This document shows positions 1 to 7,336 of a stretch of 23,973 bases of DNA, in pieces; position 1 is the first letter of the stretch; each line of letters starts with the position of its first letter. The position numbers were made by a program, and so were the translations under genes. The DNA comes from Alphaproteobacteria bacterium (GTDB lineage: Bacteria > Pseudomonadota > Alphaproteobacteria > MED-G09). Below the pieces are notes generated by a model, which had not been told where the DNA came from, did not search any database, and worked only from the letters and a program-made list of their open reading frames with translations. The stretch is from contig JABHUT010000088.1 of the NCBI GenBank assembly GCA_018658685.1, positions 1 to 23,973 on the forward strand, given 5' to 3'.

Positions 1-594
1 AGATTTGATTTTCGGATAATGAACATCCACAATTTTTTCCATTGTTGACGTATCTGGAAATGAAATATAATGAAAAAAGCATCTTCTTAAGAACGCATCA
101 GGAAGTTCTTTTTCATTATTTGAAGTTATAATTACGACCGGTCTTTTGGCTGCCTTAATTGTTTCATTTGTTTCATATACAAAAAACTCCATCCTATCTA
201 ACTCTTGAAGCAAATCATTTGGAAATTCTATATCAGCTTTATCAATTTCATCTATCAAAAGAATAGGTCTCTCATTGCTTTCAAATGATTCCCATAATTT
301 TCCTTGCTTGATATAATTTTTAACATCTTTTACTTTTTCATCGCCAAGTTGAGAATCTCTTAGCCTAGTGATTGCATCATATTCATACAAACCTTGTTGA
401 GCTTTTGTTGTTGATTTAATGTGCCAGGTCATTAAAGGCATATTAAGAGCTTTGGAAATTTCTTCAGCTAAAACAGTCTTACCTGTTCCTGGTTCTCCCT
501 TTATCAATAAGGGTCTCTCAAGAGTAATCGCTGCATTTACCGCTATACGAAGATCTTCCGTAGCAATATAATTTTCTGTACCTTCAAACCGCAT
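1..594 (-). CDS. MoxR-family AAA+ ATPase (partial, 3' end beyond window)
   Basis: The reading frame opens at the ATG complementary to 592-594 and runs off the left edge of the window, giving the first 198 residues. A good ribosome-binding site (GAGGTG) lies just upstream of the start. Visible motifs are Walker A GEPGTGKT at residues 33-40, Walker B ILLIDEIDKAD at 111-121, a sensor-1 TSNN at 157-160 and an arginine-finger-like FLRR at 168-171. This order is that of MoxR-type AAA+ ATPases, which act as chaperones that mature or insert cofactors into partner complexes, often beside a VWA-domain protein. The partner would lie outside this window, so the client is unknown. It is divergent from dksA with a 144-bp gap. 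Confidence 0.93.
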   Translation of the reverse strand, partial: MRFEGTENYIATEDLRIAVNAAITLERPLLIKGEPGTGKTVLAEEISKALNMPLMTWHIKSTTKAQQGLYEYDAITRLRDSQLGDEKVKDVKNYIKQGKLWESFESNERPILLIDEIDKADIEFPNDLLQELDRMEFFVYETNETIKAAKRPVVIITSNNEKELPDAFLRRCFFHYISFPDTSTMEKIVDVHYPKIKS

Positions 595-716
595 TTTTTC
601 ACCTCAAATATATTTTTAGATTAATTAAAAAAGTAATCTAATCATCTAAATATTTAATATCAATAAAGATTATTATGAATCTTACTTGAGGTTTTAATTT
701 TTATGTTTTAAAACCC

Positions 717-735
717 ATCCTCATATAAAGAGGAT
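717..735 (+). promoter_or_regulatory. Small hairpin covering the dksA ribosome-binding site
   Basis: ATCCTC (717-722) and GAGGAT (730-735) are perfect reverse complements separated by a 7-nt loop. The right arm contains the AGAGG ribosome-binding site 4-5 nt before the dksA ATG at 739. If it folds in the mRNA, the 6-bp stem would hide the ribosome-binding site. A stem this short may only be marginally stable. The hairpin is read from sequence; a regulatory role is inference. Confidence 0.35.
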
Positions 736-738
736 TTT

Positions 739-1155
739 ATGGCCACTCGTTTACCAAAAGATTATTCGCCGTCAGAAAAAGAACCTTTTATGAATGCCAA
801 ACAAAAGGAATTCTTTAGAAGAAAGCTTCTTGATTGGCGTAGTGATATTATTCAAGAAACAAAAGAAACTCTTAACAACCTTCAAAAAGAAGTTGTTAAC
901 TTCTCTGATTTGGCTGATAGAGCATCTTCTGAAACTGATCGCTCATTAGAACTTCGTGCGCGTGATCGTCAAAGGAAACTTATATCAAAAATTGATGAAG
1001 CTCTCTCACGTATTGATGATGGCTCTTATGGCTATTGTGAAGAAACTGGTGAAAGCATCGGCTTAAAAAGATTGATTGCCAGACCAATTGCAACTCTCTC
1101 CATTGATTCTCAAGAACGTCACGAGAGAAAAGAAAAGGTATATAGAGAAGACTAA
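739..1155 (+). CDS. dksA: RNA polymerase-binding transcription factor DksA
   Basis: DksA binds in the RNA polymerase secondary channel and, with ppGpp, redirects transcription in the stringent response. The 138-residue protein has the long coiled-coil region (about 20-95) with the tip motif DLADRA at 57-62; D60 and A62 match the tip Asp and Ala needed for function in Escherichia coli (D74, A76). The globular part keeps only one of the four zinc-finger cysteines: C100 is present, while the other three positions are T103, S121 and S124. I recall the same CEETGE-type, zinc-free finger from other alphaproteobacterial DksA proteins, so this fits the lineage rather than decay. The ATG has an AGAGG ribosome-binding site, itself inside a small hairpin. 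The protein is slightly shorter than the E. coli form (151 aa). Confidence 0.95.
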   Translation: MATRLPKDYSPSEKEPFMNAKQKEFFRRKLLDWRSDIIQETKETLNNLQKEVVNFSDLADRASSETDRSLELRARDRQRKLISKIDEALSRIDDGSYGYCEETGESIGLKRLIARPIATLSIDSQERHERKEKVYRED

Positions 1156-1206
1156 CAATTACTAAGACGATTCGATATTTTGATTGGAAAGCTATATTTT
1201 TTAGAT

Positions 1207-1296
1207 CAAAATAAGAACATAATCAAATTTATACATAAAAATCAGTAGTTTAATTGTTATTGCAAAATAAGAACAAAAGTAGTACAAAGTTCTTAT
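1207..1296 (+). promoter_or_regulatory. recA upstream region: repeated ATAAGAAC motif and perfect dyad
   Basis: The 13-mer CAAAATAAGAACA occurs at 1207-1219 and again, identically, at 1263-1275. The second copy's ATAAGAAC (1267-1274) forms a perfect 8-bp inverted repeat with GTTCTTAT (1289-1296), 14 bp apart, so half-site centres are 22 bp apart. The right arm overlaps a possible -10 (TATATAA, 1294-1300). Alphaproteobacterial LexA boxes are classically GTTC-N7-GTTC, and GAAC-N7-GTAC at 1271-1285 misses the reverse-strand form by one base. The repeats are visible; use as an SOS-type operator is inference. Confidence 0.5.
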
Positions 1297-1326
1297 ATAA
1301 ACCTTCTAAAAATTGGAGTAACAAAA

Positions 1327-2451
1327 ATGAAAGAATCACTTAAAGCTGTATCAAAACAGGATGTTGGAAATATGGACAAATCAAAATCATTAGAAGCAGC
1401 CCTTGGGCAAATAGAAAAGCAATTCGGTAAAGGATCAATAATGAAATTGGGTGGCGATAAAGCAATTGCCGAAATAGAAGGTGTGTCATCTGGATCATTA
1501 GGCCTTGATATTGCGTTAGGAATAGGTGGTTTTCCAAAAGGAAGGGTTATTGAAATTTATGGCCCAGAAAGTTCAGGTAAAACAACCCTTGCACTACACG
1601 CAATTGCGGAAGCTCAAAAAGCTGGTGGTGTTTGTGGTTTTATAGATGCTGAACATGCTCTTGATCCAATATATGCTCGTAATCTTGGTGTAAAAATTGA
1701 AGATTTATTGATTTCCCAACCAGATCATGGTGAGCAAGCCCTTGAGATCGCTGATACGCTAATTAGATCTGCTGCAGTTGATGTTATTGTTATTGATTCA
1801 GTTGCTGCATTAACTCCAAAAGCAGAACTGGATGGAGAGATGGGCGACAGTTTGCCTGGATTACAAGCTAGATTAATGAGCCAAGCCTTAAGAAAGTTAA
1901 CAGGTTCAATTTCAAAAACAAATTGTATGATAATTTTCATTAACCAAATTAGAATGAAGATAGGTGTGATGTTTGGTAGTCCTGAGACCACAACGGGCGG
2001 AAATGCATTAAAATTCTATTCAACTGTACGACTTGATATTCGCCGTATTGGAGCTCTTAAGGACCGAGAAGAGATTGTTGGCAATCAAACAAGAGTTAAG
2101 GTTGTTAAAAACAAAGTAGCCCCACCATTTAAAACTGTTGAATTTGATATACTTTATGGAAAAGGAATTTCTATAAAAGGAGAGATAATTGATATTGGTG
2201 TTGAGGCAGGTATTATTGAAAAATCTGGTACTTGGTATTCATATGAAGGCGAACGTATGGGGCAAGGAAGAGAGAATGTGAAAACATTTTTAGAAGAAAA
2301 CCCAGATATATCAGCTGCAATAGAAATTGCTGTTAGAGAAAGCGCTGGCTTAAAAATAGATCAAGCTTTAATCAAACAAAGTAAGTCAATCTCAAAACCT
2401 AAGAAAGAACAATCAGATTCTTCTGATGGAGATATTGCTTTATCGCAGTAA
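1327..2451 (+). CDS. recA: Recombinase RecA
   Basis: RecA forms filaments on single-stranded DNA, drives homologous strand exchange and stimulates LexA self-cleavage. The 374 residues show the EALGQIEKQFGKGSIM-type N-terminal region (from about residue 22), Walker A GPESSGKT at 79-86, Walker B around VDVIVIDSV at 151-159, loop L1 (EMGDSLPGLQ, 171-180), and loop L2 beginning NQIRMKIGVMFG at 206. The C-terminal tail is short and acidic to polar, as is usual. The start at 1327 has a GGAG ribosome-binding site 8 nt upstream; it adds about 15 residues before a second Met that would give a more typical N-terminus but lacks a good ribosome-binding site. There is no intein or frameshift. alaS follows after 71 bp, a conserved alphaproteobacterial adjacency. 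Confidence 0.98.
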   Translation: MKESLKAVSKQDVGNMDKSKSLEAALGQIEKQFGKGSIMKLGGDKAIAEIEGVSSGSLGLDIALGIGGFPKGRVIEIYGPESSGKTTLALHAIAEAQKAGGVCGFIDAEHALDPIYARNLGVKIEDLLISQPDHGEQALEIADTLIRSAAVDVIVIDSVAALTPKAELDGEMGDSLPGLQARLMSQALRKLTGSISKTNCMIIFINQIRMKIGVMFGSPETTTGGNALKFYSTVRLDIRRIGALKDREEIVGNQTRVKVVKNKVAPPFKTVEFDILYGKGISIKGEIIDIGVEAGIIEKSGTWYSYEGERMGQGRENVKTFLEENPDISAAIEIAVRESAGLKIDQALIKQSKSISKPKKEQSDSSDGDIALSQ

Positions 2452-2481
2452 ATTATTGCAAGAAAGAACAAATCGTCTAAT

Positions 2482-2523
2482 TATTGTGCTAAGAAATAAC
2501 TTTATTATCATCTTGGCACAATA
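2482..2523 (+). promoter_or_regulatory. 13-bp stem-loop abutting the alaS start codon
   Basis: Bases 2482-2494 pair with 2511-2523 over 13 positions, all Watson-Crick except one U-G wobble (2490/2515), around a 16-nt loop. The right arm ends on the A of the alaS ATG (2523). No T-run follows, so a simple recA terminator is unlikely. A TATTAT at 2503-2508, in the loop, could be a -10 element, placing the arms on both sides of a start point near 2515. E. coli AlaRS is known to repress its own gene through a palindrome flanking the transcription start; a parallel here is inference. Confidence 0.5.
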
Positions 2524-5090
2524 TGACGCAATTAAATAAAATAAGATCAAGTTTTTTAGATTTTTTTGAAAAAAATAATCATAGAGTTATTCCTTCAAGC
2601 CCTTTAATTCCTCACAATGATCCAACTCTCATGTTCGTTAATGCAGGTATGGTACCTTTTAAAAACTATTTTATAGGTAATGAAACTCCTGAAAATAAGA
2701 GGGCTGTTAGTTCGCAAAGGTGTGTGAGAGCAGGAGGTAAACATAATGATTTAGATAATGTCGGTCATACGGCAAGGCATTTAACTTTTTTTGAGATGCT
2801 GGGTAATTTTTCATTTGGCGACTATTTCAAAGAGGAGGCAATAAGCTTAGCTTGGGATCTCCTCATTAATGAATATGAAATCCCCAAAGATAAATTATTG
2901 ATAACTATTTATAAAGAAGATGATGAAGCAGGGGAAATATGGAAAAAAGTATCTGGTTTCTCTGATAGCAGAATTATAAAGATTTCTACAGATGATAATT
3001 TTTGGTCGATGGGTGAAGAAGGGCCATGTGGGCCATGTTCTGAAATATTTTTTGATCATGGAGAAAGTGTTCAAGGTGGTCCTCCTGGATCAAAAGATGA
3101 GGATGGCGATAGATTTGTTGAAATTTGGAATCTTGTTTTTATGCAGTTTTTGAAAAAATCTAATTCTGAGAAAGTTGATTTACCTAAACCTTCAATTGAT
3201 ACAGGAATGGGTTTGGAGAGGATATCAACAGTTTTACAGGGTAAGGTTAATAGTTTTGATACAGATCTCTTTTTATCTCTTATAGATGGAATTGAGAATC
3301 AAATAAGCATTAAGGCTAATGATAAGAATATTGCTAACTTTAGAGTTATCGCTGATCACTTAAGGTCAGTTTCGTTTCTTATTGCAGATGGTGTTCTCCC
3401 CTCCAATGATGGAAGAGGCTATGTTTTGAGAAGAATTATGCGAAGGGCAATGAGACATAATCATCTCCTTGGAATTAAAGATCCTGTTTTGTTTAAGTTA
3501 TCAGACTTAGTCATAGATTTAATGCATAAGTCTTATCCAGAACTAATTAGAGCAAAGGAACTAATAAAATTAACGCTTTTTAATGAAGAGGAGCGTTTTC
3601 TTTCAACGTTATCAAAGGGAATTAAAATACTTGATGAAGAGTCTAACTCGTTAAAACCAGGGGATACTTTTGATGGATCTTTTGCCTTCAAACTATATGA
3701 TACCTATGGATTTCCACTAGATTTAACTGAGGAATTACTTCGAGATAAGAAGCTTAAACTTGATAAAAAATCTTTTGATATGGCAATGCAGAAACAAAGA
3801 GATGATGCCAGGAAGTCCTGGCTTGGATCTGGCCAAAAAAAGACAGAAGAGATTTGGTTTGATGTTTCAGATATTTCTAAGCCCACGGAATTTCTTGGTT
3901 ATATTGAAAACGAGTCGATGGGTGAGGTAAGCGCAATAATTATAGATGGTAAGATTTCAAAAACAATTAGTGAGGGTGATGAGGCTGCTATTGTCTTAAA
4001 TCAAACTCCTTTTTATGGAGAAAGCGGTGGTCAGTTAGGAGACAAGGGTCTAATTTTTTCAAATAATGTGCATTTTATTGTAACTGATACTAAGAAAAAA
4101 ATTAATGGAGTTTATGCGCATATTGGGAAATTAATTAAAGGAAATATTTCTAATGGAGATGTATTAAATTTAAAAATTGATATAGATCATCGTAAAAAAA
4201 TTACTGCCAATCACTCTGCCACACACCTTCTTCATGAAACTTTAAGAAGAGTTTTAGGAGGTCATGTTACCCAAAAGGGATCCCAAGTATCATCTGAAAA
4301 GCTAAGATTTGATTTTAGTCATCAAAAGTCCCTTACTCTTGAAGAGCTTCAAGAAGTTGAGTCAAAGATTAATCAACTTATTTTAGAAGACTCATCTGTA
4401 ATAACCGAGGTATTACCTTATGAGGAGGCTGTTAAAAAAGGAGCTCTAGCTCTTTTTGGTGAAAAATACGATGATGAGGTAAGAGTTTTATCAATGGGTA
4501 GTGAATTATTTTCTGTGGAGTTATGTGGGGGAACTCATGTTGAATCATTGAATGACATTGGTTTATTTAAACTTATTTCTCAAAGTTCCGTTGCCTCAGG
4601 AATAAGAAGGATTGAGGCAAAAACTGGCGCTGAAGCATCTTCAGCAATCTCAATTATAAAAAAAATGTCCTCTGATTCCATAGAGAAAAAAGAAAAAAAA
4701 TCTAGTAAAAATAAAATAGAAAAAATATCAAAATCTATCTTGAATGGAAAAAAAATGGATATAAATGGAGTAGGTTTTTATTCTGATATTCTTGAATTTA
4801 TTGATGGTAAAAATCTTAGGTTATTAATTGATGAATGTAAGAAAGATATAGGCTCAGGGATTATTTGTCTTATTAGTAAGGAAGATAAAAAAGCTACTAT
4901 AGCTGTAGGGGTTACCAGTGATCTTGTGGAGGCGTTTGATTCGGTTCAATTGGTTAGAATTGTTTCAGAAAAAATGTCCGGAAAGGGTGGTGGCGGACGC
5001 CCAGATATGGCTTTATCAGGAGGTTCTGAGCCGGATAAAGCAGAAGAAGCAATTGAGGAATTAATTCAAAATATTAAAGAAAAAATTTAG
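2523..5090 (+). CDS. alaS: Alanine--tRNA ligase
   Basis: AlaRS charges tRNA-Ala and clears mischarged Ser or Gly. The 855-residue protein has the class II core with HNDPTLMFVNAGM, RCVRAGGKHNDLDNVG and FFEMLGNFSFGDYF near the N-terminus. The editing domain carries the zinc/active-site set H564, H568 (HSATH), C668 and H672 (CGGTH). The C-Ala domain includes GKGGGGRPDMALSGG near residue 820. The helical linker between the IRRIEAKTG segment and the C-Ala domain looks about 20 residues shorter than in E. coli and is very lysine- and serine-rich. The ATG fits the N-terminus of other alphaproteobacterial AlaRS but has no visible Shine-Dalgarno sequence; a strong hairpin sits there instead. The stop codon overlaps the end of the convergent icd by 4 bp. 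Confidence 0.97.
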   Translation: MTQLNKIRSSFLDFFEKNNHRVIPSSPLIPHNDPTLMFVNAGMVPFKNYFIGNETPENKRAVSSQRCVRAGGKHNDLDNVGHTARHLTFFEMLGNFSFGDYFKEEAISLAWDLLINEYEIPKDKLLITIYKEDDEAGEIWKKVSGFSDSRIIKISTDDNFWSMGEEGPCGPCSEIFFDHGESVQGGPPGSKDEDGDRFVEIWNLVFMQFLKKSNSEKVDLPKPSIDTGMGLERISTVLQGKVNSFDTDLFLSLIDGIENQISIKANDKNIANFRVIADHLRSVSFLIADGVLPSNDGRGYVLRRIMRRAMRHNHLLGIKDPVLFKLSDLVIDLMHKSYPELIRAKELIKLTLFNEEERFLSTLSKGIKILDEESNSLKPGDTFDGSFAFKLYDTYGFPLDLTEELLRDKKLKLDKKSFDMAMQKQRDDARKSWLGSGQKKTEEIWFDVSDISKPTEFLGYIENESMGEVSAIIIDGKISKTISEGDEAAIVLNQTPFYGESGGQLGDKGLIFSNNVHFIVTDTKKKINGVYAHIGKLIKGNISNGDVLNLKIDIDHRKKITANHSATHLLHETLRRVLGGHVTQKGSQVSSEKLRFDFSHQKSLTLEELQEVESKINQLILEDSSVITEVLPYEEAVKKGALALFGEKYDDEVRVLSMGSELFSVELCGGTHVESLNDIGLFKLISQSSVASGIRRIEAKTGAEASSAISIIKKMSSDSIEKKEKKSSKNKIEKISKSILNGKKMDINGVGFYSDILEFIDGKNLRLLIDECKKDIGSGIICLISKEDKKATIAVGVTSDLVEAFDSVQLVRIVSEKMSGKGGGGRPDMALSGGSEPDKAEEAIEELIQNIKEKI

Positions 5091-6307
5091 TTGTTTCCCA
5101 TTTTTTCTTGAAGATTACTGTCCACTTTATCAAGGAATTTCTCAGTTGTAAGCCAGCTTTGTTGTGGCCCAACTAATAGAGCTAAATCTTTTGTCATGGA
5201 GCCCTTTTCGACAGTACTAATGCAAACATTCTCTAATGTTAAAGCAAATTCTTTTAGCTTTTCGTTGTTATCTAACTTGGCTCTATGAAGCAAGCCTCTT
5301 GTCCAAGCAAAAATAGATGCAATAGAATTTGTTGAAGTTTCTTTACCTTCTTGATGCAGTCTATAGTGACGAGTAACGGTTCCATGTGCAGCTTCAGCCT
5401 CAACCGTATTACCATCAGGTGTCATTAGAACACTTGTCATTAAACCAAGAGATCCAAAGCCTTGCGCAACTGTATCTGACTGAACATCACCATCATAGTT
5501 CTTTGTTGCCCATATGAATGCTCCAGACCATTTTAATGCACATGCCACCATGTCATCAATCAATCTATGCTCATAGATAATATTATTTTCTTTGAATTTT
5601 TCTTGATACTCTTTTTCATAAACTTCTTGGAAAAGATCTTTAAAACGTCCGTCGTAGGCTTTTAAGATGGTATTTTTTGTTGATAAATAAACTGGCCAGT
5701 TTCTATTTAGACCATAATTCATACAAGCCCTTGCAAAATTCTTTATTGATTCATCTAAATTATACATTCCAAGTGCAACACCACCGCCAGGAAAATCATA
5801 TACATCCTCTTCTATGGTGGTTTTTCCATCCTCAGATTCCCACTTCATTGATAACTTTCCTTTGCCGGGAACCACGAAATCCGTTGCCCTATATTGATCT
5901 CCAAAAGCATGTCTTCCAACAACTATAGGCTGTGTCCAGCCTGGAACTAATCTTGGAATATTCTGACAAAGAATAGGCTCTCTAAAAACAGTTCCATCAA
6001 GAATATTTCTTATAGTTCCGTTTGGAGATTTCCACATTTTTTTTAAATTAAATTCCTCAACCCTCTCTTCATCAGGGGTAATCGTTGCACATTTAATGCC
6101 GACACCACATTTTTTTATTGCTTCAGCTGAGTCAATTGTAATTTCATCATTCGTATCATCACGACTCTCAATACCGAGGTCATAATATTGTATATCAATA
6201 TCAAGATAAGGAAGAATTAGCTTTTCTTTAATTAGTTTCCATATTATTCGTGTCATCTCGTCGCCATCGAGATCAACAACTGGATTTTCTACTTTTATTT
6301 TCGACAT
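5087..6307 (-). CDS. icd: NADP-dependent isocitrate dehydrogenase
   Basis: This enzyme oxidatively decarboxylates isocitrate to 2-oxoglutarate, making NADPH in the TCA cycle. At 406 residues it belongs to the eukaryote-like class usual in Alphaproteobacteria rather than the E. coli Icd type. Substrate-binding SPNGTIRN is at 94-101, and GRHAFGDQYRATDF starts at 131, putting R132 exactly where human IDH1 has its isocitrate-binding R132. The NADP-binding segment EAEAAHGTVTRHYR carries the Arg-His pair that contacts the 2'-phosphate. A GGGAAC upstream of the ATG can serve as ribosome-binding site. The gene is tail-to-tail with alaS and overlaps it by 4 bp (TTAG), leaving no space for a terminator between them. 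No missing catalytic residue was seen. Confidence 0.97.
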   Translation of the reverse strand: MSKIKVENPVVDLDGDEMTRIIWKLIKEKLILPYLDIDIQYYDLGIESRDDTNDEITIDSAEAIKKCGVGIKCATITPDEERVEEFNLKKMWKSPNGTIRNILDGTVFREPILCQNIPRLVPGWTQPIVVGRHAFGDQYRATDFVVPGKGKLSMKWESEDGKTTIEEDVYDFPGGGVALGMYNLDESIKNFARACMNYGLNRNWPVYLSTKNTILKAYDGRFKDLFQEVYEKEYQEKFKENNIIYEHRLIDDMVACALKWSGAFIWATKNYDGDVQSDTVAQGFGSLGLMTSVLMTPDGNTVEAEAAHGTVTRHYRLHQEGKETSTNSIASIFAWTRGLLHRAKLDNNEKLKEFALTLENVCISTVEKGSMTKDLALLVGPQQSWLTTEKFLDKVDSNLQEKMGNN

Positions 6308-6373
6308 TTATGTTCCCAAACTATAAATTTTAAATTAATGCTACTCAATAACATATAGGTTTATTTTTTCAAC

Positions 6374-6379
6374 ATTATA
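6374..6379 (-). promoter_or_regulatory. Possible -10 element for icd
   Basis: On the minus strand this reads TATAAT, about 67 bp upstream of the icd start codon, in the 140-bp gap between icd and trmJ. I see no convincing -35 at the expected distance, and such matches are frequent in AT-rich DNA, so confidence is low. Confidence 0.22.
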
Positions 6380-6447
6380 AAAGTCATATTTGATGAAAAA
6401 TAAGATTATGAATAAAACTAAAGAAATATAACATAGTGAATAAATAA

Positions 6448-7260
6448 ATGCTTAAAAATAATATATCAATTATTCTTGTAGAGCCTCAATTAGGTGAGAA
6501 TATAGGAACTACCGCCAGAGCAATGCTTAATTTTGGCTTTGAGAATCTTATATTAATTAATCCAAGGGATGACTGGCCTAATGAATATGCAATAAAGGCT
6601 GCTGCAGGGGCTAATAAGGTTATTGATAATACCATTATATACAATAGCTTGGAAGAATCATTAGAAGATTTTAGTTATGCTTTCGCAACAACTATAAGGC
6701 CTAGAGATATGGTTAAACCTGTTTTTGGACTTGAAGAAATGTCAAAAAAGGTTAGTCAAAAAATAGAGAAGAACGATAAAATTGCTTTAGTTTTTGGAAG
6801 AGAAAAATCAGGGCTTACCAATCATCAGGTATCTTTAACTGACTCAATTATTGAGATTCCTACAAACAAGTCTTTTTCATCTCTTAATTTAGCGCAAGCA
6901 GTTATCCTAATTGTTTCAGAGCTCAATCGGCTAGAGGTAAGCTATTCTAAAAAAGAGTTACCTATTCCAGATAGCTTTCCCGCAAAAAAAGGTGATCTAA
7001 TTAGCTTCTTTAATCACTTAGAGAGGGCGCTGGATGAATCAGGTTTTTTAAAGCCACTTGAAAAAAAGCCTACTATGATGATGAATATAAGAAATATGTT
7101 TAATAGGGCTGATTTAACTGATCAAGAAGTTAAGACTCTCAGAGGTGTTATAACAGCTCTTCTAAGATGGCCAAATGACCATAAGGATAGTAATTTAACG
7201 AAAAGAATAAAAAAAATTGCAGATGGAAATGATAAAAATAAACATAATAAAGACGATTGA
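6448..7260 (+). CDS. trmJ: TrmJ-type tRNA 2'-O-ribose methyltransferase
   Basis: A SPOUT-class methyltransferase of the TrmJ/YfhQ group, which 2'-O-methylates the nucleotide at position 32 of the tRNA anticodon loop using S-adenosylmethionine. The 270 residues show motif 1 NIGTTARAM at 18-26, motif 2 LVFGREKSGL at 114-123 and motif 3 IPTNKSFSSLNLAQAV at about 137-152, which together form the SAM-binding knot. The remaining residues are helical and end in a lysine-rich tail. It is divergent from icd and lies 76 bp before rpsD. No clear ribosome-binding site precedes the ATG; a TATAAC at 6427-6432 would put a transcript start only about 9 nt upstream. The target nucleotide is assigned by family, not by anything visible here. 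Confidence 0.9.
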   Translation: MLKNNISIILVEPQLGENIGTTARAMLNFGFENLILINPRDDWPNEYAIKAAAGANKVIDNTIIYNSLEESLEDFSYAFATTIRPRDMVKPVFGLEEMSKKVSQKIEKNDKIALVFGREKSGLTNHQVSLTDSIIEIPTNKSFSSLNLAQAVILIVSELNRLEVSYSKKELPIPDSFPAKKGDLISFFNHLERALDESGFLKPLEKKPTMMMNIRNMFNRADLTDQEVKTLRGVITALLRWPNDHKDSNLTKRIKKIADGNDKNKHNKDD

Positions 7261-7291
7261 CTTAATGCTCTATTATCTTTACTAAATCGCC

Positions 7292-7318
7292 AATACTAAT
7301 AGTTAAAGTATTTTGTTT
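7292..7318 (+). terminator. Weak terminator-like hairpin between trmJ and rpsD
   Basis: AATACT (7292-7297) and AGTATT (7307-7312) are perfect reverse complements around a 9-nt loop, followed by a T-rich stretch (TTGTTTT). The stem contains only one G-C pair, so it would be weak. It could partly separate trmJ from rpsD, or be chance in AT-rich DNA. Confidence 0.25.
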
Positions 7319-7336
7319 TAACAATTTGAGGTTTTA

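Noticed and set aside
1176..1213. Inverted repeat TATTTTGAT/ATCAAAATA after dksA as a terminator
   Set aside because: Nine pairs with one G-C, a 20-nt loop and no following T-run; expected by chance in this AT-rich gap.
1271..1285. GAAC-N7-GTAC as a standard alphaproteobacterial LexA box
   Set aside because: It misses the second half-site by one base; only the wider dyad is reported, not a definite LexA site.
2482..2523. alaS hairpin as a mimic of the tRNA-Ala acceptor stem (G3-U70)
   Set aside because: The single wobble is U on the 5' side and G on the 3' side and lies nine pairs from the open end, so it does not match the AlaRS identity pair.
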